DNA from: JBFHNV01 sp965365655
Lineage (GTDB): Bacteria; Pseudomonadota; Gammaproteobacteria; HK1
Direction of reading: 5' to 3'
Assembly (NCBI GenBank): GCA_965365655.1
Contig: CBDUCN010000160.1
Coordinates: 1-11,137 of the forward strand
Length of the DNA stretch: 11,137 nucleotides
The position numbers were made by a program, and so were the translations under genes. The notes beneath the pieces were generated by a model. The model worked only from the letters and a program-made list of their open reading frames with translations. It did not search any database and was not told where the DNA came from. Shown one piece after another: positions 5,269 through 11,137 of the stretch; position 1 is the stretch's first letter; each line of letters begins with the position of its first letter.

Positions 5269-6063
5269 TCACAGGTTGCGCGTCGCGATCACCTCGCGGG
5301 CGGGGCGCCGGTCGCCGGTGCACGCGATGGTGCGCGGCGCGTCGACCTCGCGCAGCGCGAAGCCGAGCCGTCGGTACAGCGCGAGGATCCGATCCGTCGC
5401 CTGGTTCGAGAGCACCACCGGCCCCGGATGCCGGCTCAGCCACAGCGCGAGGCGCTCCTGCTCCTCGAACGCGAAGCCGCCCGCGGAGTAGTTGCGGAAC
5501 GGCACGTCATAGGGCGGATCGGCGTACACGAAATCGCCGTCGCGAAGCGGCAGTGACTCGAAGTCCCCGCACTGGAATTGCCAGCGGCCCAGCACGGGAC
5601 CATAGTCCGTGAAGTCCCGCCGGTAGTTGATGCGCTCGTAGCGCCCGAACGGCACGTTGAACTCGCCGCGGCTGTTGAAGCGGCACAGGCCGTTGTAGCC
5701 GGTGCGGTTGAGGTAGTAGAAGAGCTGCGCGGCGCGCGAGGTGTTCCGGCCGCGCCCGGCGACGAGCGCGTTGAACGCGTCGCGGTGCGCGTAGTACAGA
5801 TCGCTCTCGTTGCGCATCGCGATGCGCATCTTCAGGCCCGCCTGCAGGTGGCGGTAGAAGTTCACCGGGTGCGGGTTCACGTCGTTGAGCAGCGCCCGTG
5901 CCGGGTTCAGCGCGAGCGACACCGCGAGCCCGCCGCAGAACGGCTCGACGAGGCGGCGCCGGCGAAAGGGCCGGTACAGGCGGGCCAGCTCGGGGGCCAG
6001 CCAGCGCTTGCCGCCGGCCCACTTCAGCGGCGGGCGAAGCGCCTGTGCGCCGTTCGCGCTCAC
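5269..6063 (-). CDS. dam: Dam-type DNA adenine-N6 methyltransferase (D12 class)
   Basis: The product has 264 residues and would transfer methyl from S-adenosylmethionine to adenine N6 in duplex DNA. PPLKWAGGKR (11-20) is motif X, LVEPFCGGLA (38-47) is the SAM-binding motif I, and ADPPYD (181-186) contains the catalytic DPPY of motif IV. The stretch 116-141, including YLNRTGYNGLCRFN and GEFNVPFGRY, is the Dam/DpnM signature, so GATC is the probable target, though specificity is inferred. The start is GTG 6063, overlapping the stop of the preceding gene in a GTGA junction, which points to translational coupling. No restriction endonuclease is adjacent, so this looks like a solitary regulatory or mismatch-repair methyltransferase. 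The usual dam neighbours of enteric bacteria (aroB, damX) are absent, so orthology with E. coli dam is not assured. Confidence 0.88.
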   Translation of the reverse strand: MSANGAQALRPPLKWAGGKRWLAPELARLYRPFRRRRLVEPFCGGLAVSLALNPARALLNDVNPHPVNFYRHLQAGLKMRIAMRNESDLYYAHRDAFNALVAGRGRNTSRAAQLFYYLNRTGYNGLCRFNSRGEFNVPFGRYERINYRRDFTDYGPVLGRWQFQCGDFESLPLRDGDFVYADPPYDVPFRNYSAGGFAFEEQERLALWLSRHPGPVVLSNQATDRILALYRRLGFALREVDAPRTIACTGDRRPAREVIATRNL

Positions 6064-6806
6064 CGCCCGCCCTCGCGGAACGCGAGGCCTGCCGCGGCGA
6101 GCGCCTCGCGCAGCCAGCGCGCCGCGTCTGCCGCCTCGCCGGCCTCGCCGCGCACGCCGAGCTCGGTCTCGCGGTAGTCGCCGTCCATGTGCGGCAGGCA
6201 CGACAGGCGCACCGCCGGCCAGGCCGCGACGAATCGCTGCATCACGTCCATCAGCTGGCCCTCGCTGACTCCGGGCAGCGTGAGCAGCACCTCGACGTCG
6301 GCGCTGCGCCGCAGGTGCGCGTAGCGCCCGTCCAGCACCCACTCCACCATCGGCCACGCCATCTGCGGGAAGCCCGGCACGAAGTGCAGGTCGCCGACGC
6401 TGAAGCCCGCGATGCGGTTCACCGGGTTCGGGATCAGCGCCGCGCCCTCGGGCAGGTGAGCCATGTGGATGCGCCGCGGGTACGCGTCGGCGCCGAAGCG
6501 CTCCTCGATCACCGCGGCCGCCTCGGGGTGGCGGGCGAGCGCGACGCCGGCCGCGTCGGCCGCGCACCGGCGGGTGTGATCGTCGGGGGTCGCACCGATG
6601 CCGCCGAAGCTGAACAGCACGTCGCCGTCGTCGTGCGCGCGGCGAAGCGCGCGCGTGATCCGCGCGGGGTCGTCGCCCACCACCTGGGCGTGTGCGAGCT
6701 CGAGCCCGCGCGCCGCGAGCGCGCCGATCAGGAAGTCCACGTGCCCGTCGCGGCGCTTGCCCGTGAGCAGCTCCGAGCCGATCACCAGGGCCGTGAAGGT
6801 CGTCAT
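6060..6806 (-). CDS. Stand-alone MoCF/CinA-N-type protein (COG1058-like)
   Basis: The product has 248 residues. It is an N-terminal CinA-type domain related to the molybdopterin-binding MoaB/MogA fold. VIGSELLTGKRRDGH (8-22) is the usual opening, and SFGGIGATPDDHTR (66-79) is the pterin/nucleotide-loop motif, normally GGxGxTxDDxT. NPVNRIAGF (127-135) and VPGFPQMAWPMVEW (143-156) are features of the beta/gammaproteobacterial stand-alone form. The C-terminal nicotinamide-nucleotide amidase domain of full CinA (about 400 residues) is missing, so NMN deamidation should not be assigned. The biochemical role of this short form is not established. The ATG at 6806 overlaps the RND stop by 4 bases (ATGA) and the gene's own stop overlaps the methyltransferase GTG, placing it mid-operon. 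The open frame upstream of 6806 is antisense noise over the RND gene. Confidence 0.88.
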   Translation of the reverse strand: MTTFTALVIGSELLTGKRRDGHVDFLIGALAARGLELAHAQVVGDDPARITRALRRAHDDGDVLFSFGGIGATPDDHTRRCAADAAGVALARHPEAAAVIEERFGADAYPRRIHMAHLPEGAALIPNPVNRIAGFSVGDLHFVPGFPQMAWPMVEWVLDGRYAHLRRSADVEVLLTLPGVSEGQLMDVMQRFVAAWPAVRLSCLPHMDGDYRETELGVRGEAGEAADAARWLREALAAAGLAFREGGR

Positions 6807-9800
6807 GCGGTTACCGCGGGCGGTGCGCGCCGTCCCGTCACGCGCTCCGCCGCGCGCTCGTGCAGGTGCAGCAGCGCCGGGATGACCATCAGCACCAGGA
6901 CCGTCGCGAACGCGAGCCCGAACGCGATCGACACCGCCATCGGGATCAGGAACTGCGCCTGCAGCGAGGTCTCGAACAGCAGCGGCAGCAGGCCCGCGAT
7001 CGTCGTGAGCGACGTGAGCAGCACCGCGCGCAGGCGCAGGCACGCCGCGTCGACGATGGCCTGCGCGACCGGCACGCCGCGCTCGCGCAGCTGCTTGTAG
7101 AACACCACGAGGATGATGGAGTCGTTGACGACGATCCCCGACAGGCCGAACAGGCCGAACAGCGACAGGATCGTCAGGTCGATGCCGAGCAGGAAGTGGC
7201 CCGTGAACGCGCCGATGAGCCCGAACGGGATCGCGGTCATCACGACCAGCGGCCAGCCGTAGGACGCGAACACCCAGGCCAGCACCAGGTAGATCATCGC
7301 CAGCGCGTAGATGCCTCCGAGGCGCATGTCCGCCAGCGTCTCCTCCTGGTCCGCGCGCCGGCCCTCGAAGCCGTACTCCACGCCGTGGCGGCGCACCAGG
7401 CGCGGCAGCACGTCCGCCTCGAGCGCCGCGATCACGGTGTTCGCGTTGTTCAGCGCCGGGTCCACGTCGCCGGACACGCGCAGGGACAGCCGGCCGTCGG
7501 TGTGGCGCAGGACCTCGAAGCCGCGCCGGCTGTCCAGGTCCAGCACGGTGCGAAGGGGCACGCTGCTGCCGTCGGCCAGCGTCACGTTCAGCGCGTCCAG
7601 GCTCGCGATGCGGTGGCGCTCCCGGTCGGGCAGCATCACGCGCACCTCCACCTCGTCGTCGCCGTCCTGGAAGATCTGCGCGATGCGCCCGTCGTAGGCG
7701 GCGCGAAGCTGGCCTCCGACCGTGTCGACGGTGAGCCCCAGCGCGCGGCCCTGCGGCGTGAGCTCGTAGATCAGCTGCTGCGGGCCGTAGGGCATGTCGT
7801 CGGTGACCGCGCTGACGCCCGCAATCCCGGTCATCGCCTGCGCCAGCTCGACGGCCGCGGCCTTCAGCGTGTCCGCGTCGTCCCCGGACAGCCGGATGTC
7901 CACGTCGCGCCCGGGCGGCCCCGCGCGGCGTTCGGTGATCGAGAAGCTCTCCAGCCCCGGCGGCAGCACGACGCGCTCGCGCCAGGCGGCGAGGATCGCC
8001 GGGTTGCGCACCGAGCGCTGGTCGGGCTCGAGAAGCTGGACCGTCATGCTTCCGAACTGGTCGCCGTTGCGCGTGGAGCGCCCGTCGGGACTGCGCACGC
8101 GGCCCAGCATCACCGTGGCCACCTCGTAGACGTCCTCGCCGACGCTCGCCTCGGCCTCCTCCAGCGCGTCCTCGACGTGACGCATGAAGGCTTCCACGCG
8201 CTCCGGCGGCGTGCCGGCGACGAAGCTCGCGTCGGCGTTCATCACCGTGGCCTCCGGGGACGGGAAGAACGTGAACTCGACGCGGCCTCCCGCGACCAGC
8301 CCGATCGCGAGCATGAAGGCCGCCAGCGCGCCGCACACGGTGGCGCCCGCGTTGTGTACGCACGCCGTGACCAGCGGCCGGAACACCCGCTCGCGCAAGC
8401 GCTCGAAGCCGTCGTCCAGGCGCCGGCGCAGCGCCGGGATCCGGGAGCGGTCCAGGCCGCCGAACGCGTGGCGCAGGTGTCCGGGCAGCACGAGGAAGCT
8501 CTCGACCAGCGAGGCCAGGATCACGCACACGACCACGAGCGGGATGTCGAACAGGATGTTGCCGATGATGCCCCCGACCAGCATCAGCGGCAGGAACGCG
8601 GCGATGGTGGTGAGCGAGGAGGACACCACCGGCGCGAGCATGCGCCGCGCGCCGCCTTCCGCCGCCGGCAGCGCGTCCTCGCCCTGCTGGAAGTGCGCCA
8701 GCGCGTCCTCGCCGACCACGATGGCGTCGTCGACGATGATGCCCAGCGTCATGATCATCGCGAACAGGCTGATCATGTTGATGCTGCCGCCGACCAGGTA
8801 GAGCACGCCCAGGGCCGCCATGAACGAGGTCGGGATGCCGGCCGCGACCCAGAACGCGACGCGGCCGTTCAGGAACAGGTAGAGGATCAGCACGACCAGG
8901 AGCAGGCCGCCCACGCCGTTCTTCAGCAGCAGCGCGATGCGGTCGCGGATCAGCTCCCACGACTGGTCGAAGACGACCACCTCGATGCCGGGCGGCAGCG
9001 ACGGGCGGTCCTCCTCCAGCCAGCGCTGCAGGATGCGCGCCGACTCCAGGCTGTCGCCGGTCTCGGTGCGCGAGACCAGCAGCTCCACCGCCGGCTCGCC
9101 GCGGAACAGCACCCGCGCCTGGTTCGCGCGCGCACGGCGCTCCACGGTCGCGATGTCGGCCAGGCGGATCAGCCGGCCGCTGTCGTCGGAGACCACCGGC
9201 AGGCGTTCGAACTCGAGCTCGCGCCGCCGCTGCTCCAGCGCGCGGAGCTGGCGCGCGACGTCGTTGCGGCCCACGGTGCCCGCGGGGATGTCGCGGCTCA
9301 GCGCCGCGACGCGCTCGGCGATGTCCTCGAGCGACAGCTCGAGCTCGTGCAGCGCCGCCGACGGCACCTGCACTGCGACCTCCTCCTCCGGCAGCCCGGT
9401 CGTGTCCACCTTCGCGATGCCGCGGTCCAGCAGCTCGTTCTCGATGCGCCGCGCCACGCCGCGCAGCTCCCTGAGCTCGCCCGGCCCGTGCACCACCAGC
9501 CGCGCCACCGGCTCGTAGCGCACCACGCGGCTCATCTCCGGCTCCTCGGCGCCGGCCGGCAGGTTGCGGATGAGCGCGACGCGTTCCTGCACCTCGTCCA
9601 GCGCCACCGACATGTCGGTGCCTTCCTCGTACTCGAGCGCGATGGACGCGAGCCCCTCGGACGACGAGGACGTGATCTTGCGCAGCCCGTCGACGGTGCG
9701 CAGCTCCTCCTCGATGACGTCGGTGATCGCGCTCTCCACGTCCTCCGCGGTCGCGCCCGACCACGCGACCCGCACGGTGATGAAGTCGAGCTCGAAGTCC

Positions 9801-9910
9801 GGGAAGAACTGGACGTTCAGCTTCTCGAGCGCCCACACGCCCGCCAGCAGCATCATCGCCATGAGCAGGTTGCAGGCGACCCGGTGGCGGGCGAAGGCGG
9901 TCAGGAGCAT
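6803..9910 (-). CDS. RND-superfamily efflux permease (HAE-1/AcrB-like), no adjacent adaptor
   Basis: The product has 1035 residues, typical for the family. It is an inner-membrane proton-driven transporter. The first helix is at about 11-30, followed by a periplasmic porter domain (about 35-325) opening with the family motif FFPDFE. Helices 2-6 span about 330-475, with the proton-relay pair Asp394-Asp395 (GIIVDDAIVV). A second periplasmic domain (about 545-855) contains FFPSPEATV and AGTPPERVE. The last five helices are at about 862-1015, with GLSGIVVNDSIILVVF (922-937) as TM10. The position of the AcrB Lys940 is Val here; the NDS variant is what I recall for an uncharacterised HAE-1 subfamily. 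ATG 9910 fits the family N-terminus; an in-frame GTG at 9937 would add nine residues. No HlyD-type adaptor or TolC gene is next to it. It is the first gene of the operon with the CinA-like and dam genes. Substrate unknown. Confidence 0.94.
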   Translation of the reverse strand: MLLTAFARHRVACNLLMAMMLLAGVWALEKLNVQFFPDFELDFITVRVAWSGATAEDVESAITDVIEEELRTVDGLRKITSSSSEGLASIALEYEEGTDMSVALDEVQERVALIRNLPAGAEEPEMSRVVRYEPVARLVVHGPGELRELRGVARRIENELLDRGIAKVDTTGLPEEEVAVQVPSAALHELELSLEDIAERVAALSRDIPAGTVGRNDVARQLRALEQRRRELEFERLPVVSDDSGRLIRLADIATVERRARANQARVLFRGEPAVELLVSRTETGDSLESARILQRWLEEDRPSLPPGIEVVVFDQSWELIRDRIALLLKNGVGGLLLVVLILYLFLNGRVAFWVAAGIPTSFMAALGVLYLVGGSINMISLFAMIMTLGIIVDDAIVVGEDALAHFQQGEDALPAAEGGARRMLAPVVSSSLTTIAAFLPLMLVGGIIGNILFDIPLVVVCVILASLVESFLVLPGHLRHAFGGLDRSRIPALRRRLDDGFERLRERVFRPLVTACVHNAGATVCGALAAFMLAIGLVAGGRVEFTFFPSPEATVMNADASFVAGTPPERVEAFMRHVEDALEEAEASVGEDVYEVATVMLGRVRSPDGRSTRNGDQFGSMTVQLLEPDQRSVRNPAILAAWRERVVLPPGLESFSITERRAGPPGRDVDIRLSGDDADTLKAAAVELAQAMTGIAGVSAVTDDMPYGPQQLIYELTPQGRALGLTVDTVGGQLRAAYDGRIAQIFQDGDDEVEVRVMLPDRERHRIASLDALNVTLADGSSVPLRTVLDLDSRRGFEVLRHTDGRLSLRVSGDVDPALNNANTVIAALEADVLPRLVRRHGVEYGFEGRRADQEETLADMRLGGIYALAMIYLVLAWVFASYGWPLVVMTAIPFGLIGAFTGHFLLGIDLTILSLFGLFGLSGIVVNDSIILVVFYKQLRERGVPVAQAIVDAACLRLRAVLLTSLTTIAGLLPLLFETSLQAQFLIPMAVSIAFGLAFATVLVLMVIPALLHLHERAAERVTGRRAPPAVTA

Positions 9911-9965
9911 GGGTCGGTGAGCGGGGCGTAGCGGCACGCCGGACGGCGCCGGACGCGCCGCGCGG

Positions 9966-9971
9966 ATTCTA
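9966..9971 (-). promoter_or_regulatory. Candidate -10 element for the RND operon
   Basis: The minus strand reads GGGTAGAATCC, with TAGAAT one mismatch from TATAAT, a form often seen in high-GC proteobacteria. It lies 55 bases upstream of ATG 9910 and 28 upstream of the alternative GTG 9937. No convincing -35 is present 16-18 bases upstream. It faces away from the ppsA candidate 55 bases further right. Confidence 0.3.
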
Positions 9972-10016
9972 CCCGCCGCGGGCGCGCGGGCCCCGGTCGC
10001 GGTGGAGCCGTCCAGC

Positions 10017-10042
10017 GCCGGCGGGTATTCTGCCCCGCCGGC
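10017..10042 (+). promoter_or_regulatory. Candidate ppsA -10 element inside a 9-base inverted repeat
   Basis: GCCGGCGGG (10017-10025) and CCCGCCGGC (10034-10042) are perfect inverted arms around TATTCTGC. The enclosed TATTCT (10026-10031) is one of only two AT-rich hexamers in the 203-base divergent region and would start a transcript with a leader of about 75 bases. The arms could be an operator over the promoter, or a hairpin if transcribed from further upstream. No good -35 is seen. In enteric bacteria ppsA is controlled by Cra, but this palindrome does not resemble the AT-rich Cra site. Confidence 0.35.
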
Positions 10043-10101
10043 TGCCGCCGGTCCCGGCCCGGCGCGGCGTCCATGGCCGCCTCCGGCGGCGCACCCGCTA
10101 C

Positions 10102-10106
10102 AGGAG
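10102..10106 (+). promoter_or_regulatory. Strong ribosome binding site of ppsA
   Basis: AGGAG lies 7 bases before ATG 10114, the best Shine-Dalgarno sequence in the window. A small perfect hairpin (GCCGCC 10076-10081 with GGCGGC 10085-10090) precedes it. Confidence 0.8.
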
Positions 10107-10113
10107 CTCGTCC

Positions 10114-11137
10114 ATGACCCGCATCATCTGGTTCCAGGATCTCGGCATGGACGACGTCCCGCGGGTGGGCGGCAAGAACGCGTCCCTGGGCGAGATGATC
10201 AGCGGGCTCTCGTCGGCCGGCGTGCAGGTCCCTGGAGGCTTCGCGACCACCGCCGACGCGTACCGCGAGTTCGTCGACGTGAACGCCCTCGAGGCGCGCA
10301 TCGCCGACGCGCTGGCGGGCCTGGACGTGGACGACGTGCGCGCGCTGGCGCGTGCCGGGGCCGCGATCCGCAAGCTGATCGTGGAGGCGCCGCTCGGCGA
10401 CGCGCTGGAGGCCGAGCTGCGCGAGGCGTTCGCGACGCTGGTCGCCGGCGACGCCGAGGCCGCCGTCGCGGTGCGCTCCTCGGCCACCGCCGAGGACCTT
10501 CCCGAGGCCTCCTTCGCCGGCCAGCAGGAGACCTTCCTCAACGTGCGCGGCATCGACGAGGTGCTGCGCGCCGTGCACGCGGTCTACGCCTCGCTCTACA
10601 ACGACCGCGCCATCGCCTACCGCGTGCACTCGGGCTACCACGGCATCCCGGTGGCGCTGTCCGCCGGCGTGCAGCGCATGGTGCGCTCGGACATCGGCGC
10701 CTCGGGCGTCATGTTCACGCTGGACACCGAGTCGGGCTTCCGCGACGTGGTGTTCATCACCTCGGCCTTCGGCCTCGGCGAGATGGTCGTGCAGGGCGCG
10801 GTGAACCCGGACGAGTTCTACGTCTACAAGCCCTCGCTGGCCGCCGGCAAGCACGCCGTGGTGCGCCGCGAGCGCGGCCACAAGGAGCACAAGATGGTGT
10901 ACGGCGACAGCGCTGCCGAGCGCGTGCGCACCGTCGACACCACCGAGGCCGAGCAGCTCTCCTTCTCGCTCGACGACGAGGAAATCGAGCAGCTCGCCCG
11001 CTACGCCGTGCTCATCGAGCAGCACTACCAGCGGCCCATGGACATCGAGTGGGCCAAGGACGGCGAGACCGGCGAGCTGTTCATCGTGCAGGCGCGGCCG
11101 GAGACGGTGCAGTCGCGCAAGGAGATCGACGTCATCG
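10114..11137 (+). CDS. ppsA: Phosphoenolpyruvate synthase, N-terminal part (3' partial)
   Basis: 341 complete codons of an enzyme of about 790 residues are present, and the frame is open at the window edge. PpsA converts pyruvate, ATP and water to phosphoenolpyruvate, AMP and phosphate, the first step of gluconeogenesis from pyruvate or lactate. The visible part is the ATP-grasp nucleotide-binding domain. VGGKNASLGEMI follows residue 17, VPGGFATTADAY follows soon after, and AVRSSATAEDLPEASFAGQQ, SAGVQRMVRSD, SGVMFTLDTESGF, GEMVVQGAVNPDEFYV, RPMDIEWAKDG and FIVQARPET appear in the same order and nearly the same wording as in E. coli PpsA. The phosphohistidine and PEP-binding domains lie beyond the window. 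ATG 10114 has a strong ribosome site. The divergent neighbour is the RND operon; the regulatory kinase/phosphatase gene often found beside ppsA (ppsR) is not there. Confidence 0.98.
   Translation, partial: MTRIIWFQDLGMDDVPRVGGKNASLGEMISGLSSAGVQVPGGFATTADAYREFVDVNALEARIADALAGLDVDDVRALARAGAAIRKLIVEAPLGDALEAELREAFATLVAGDAEAAVAVRSSATAEDLPEASFAGQQETFLNVRGIDEVLRAVHAVYASLYNDRAIAYRVHSGYHGIPVALSAGVQRMVRSDIGASGVMFTLDTESGFRDVVFITSAFGLGEMVVQGAVNPDEFYVYKPSLAAGKHAVVRRERGHKEHKMVYGDSAAERVRTVDTTEAEQLSFSLDDEEIEQLARYAVLIEQHYQRPMDIEWAKDGETGELFIVQARPETVQSRKEIDVI

Noticed and set aside
6064..6567. Upstream extension of the Dam-type frame
   Set aside because: Arg/Gly-rich translation overlapping the CinA-like gene. 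The GTG at 6063 with the GTGA overlap and the nearby KWAGGK motif is the better start.
6807..9836. Upstream extension of the CinA-like frame through most of the RND gene
   Set aside because: The extension is Arg/Ala/Gly-rich out-of-frame translation. The CinA-type fold begins at the ATG at 6806.
6860..9931. A 1023-residue open frame on the plus strand, antisense to the RND gene
   Set aside because: It is rich in His, Gln, Arg, Asp and Val with no domain or hydrophobic pattern, typical of the antisense shadow of a GC-rich gene. The minus strand encodes an unmistakable RND permease.
9901..11025. A 374-residue frame on the minus strand across the 3' end of the window
   Set aside because: It is antisense to ppsA, whose plus-strand translation matches E. 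coli PpsA motif by motif.
1..11137. Restriction-modification, phage, CRISPR, tRNA/rRNA or insertion-sequence content
   Set aside because: The only methyltransferase lacks a nuclease partner, no spaced direct repeats of CRISPR type occur, and no transposase, integrase or RNA gene is recognisable on either strand.

Overview
The window is very GC-rich chromosomal DNA with strong G/C bias at third codon positions. It most likely comes from a free-living proteobacterium. PpsA, AlkB and the Dam-type methyltransferase closely follow enterobacterial motifs, and the stand-alone MoCF/CinA-type protein has the form I know from beta- and gammaproteobacteria, so a high-GC gammaproteobacterium (or a betaproteobacterium) fits best. 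The sequence alone does not settle the lineage. I see no rRNA, tRNA, CRISPR array, integrase or insertion sequence.

Layout. (1) 1-2224, plus strand: the C-terminal end of an unknown Pro/Ala-rich protein; a GNAT acetyltransferase of AAC(6')-like type with an unusual two-helix membrane tail; and a family 2 glycosyltransferase with a Rossmann-like C-terminal domain. Two mini-ORFs sit exactly at the stop/start junctions, so the block reads as one tightly packed transcript. (2) 2232-4207, minus strand: a Ser/Thr protein kinase fused to a cyclic-nucleotide-binding domain, and upstream of it a Tat-exported intradiol-type dioxygenase. (3) 4208-4589: about 380 non-coding bases with an operator-like dyad, a REP-like hairpin and a 9-base tandem repeat. 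(4) 4590-5231, plus strand: alkB, converging on the next block across a short hairpin. (5) 5269-9910, minus strand: an apparent three-gene operon read as RND efflux pump, MoCF/CinA-like protein, Dam-type adenine methyltransferase. Both junctions are 4-base stop/start overlaps. (6) 9911-10113: a divergent promoter region. (7) 10114 to the window end, plus strand: the first third of ppsA (phosphoenolpyruvate synthase).

How the genes relate. ppsA is core gluconeogenesis and alkB is core repair of alkylated bases. The kinase-CNBD protein looks like a one-piece sensor that could couple a cyclic nucleotide to phosphorylation. The RND pump has no periplasmic adaptor gene beside it and is translationally coupled to two genes with no obvious export role, which is the oddest arrangement in the window. 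The GNAT plus glycosyltransferase pair may modify an envelope glycan or small molecule at the inner membrane, but this is inference. I found no obvious new defence system or mobile island. The most interesting items are the membrane-anchored AAC(6')-like protein with its mini-ORF chain, the DFG-to-DFS kinase-CNBD fusion, and the RND/CinA-like/Dam coupled operon.
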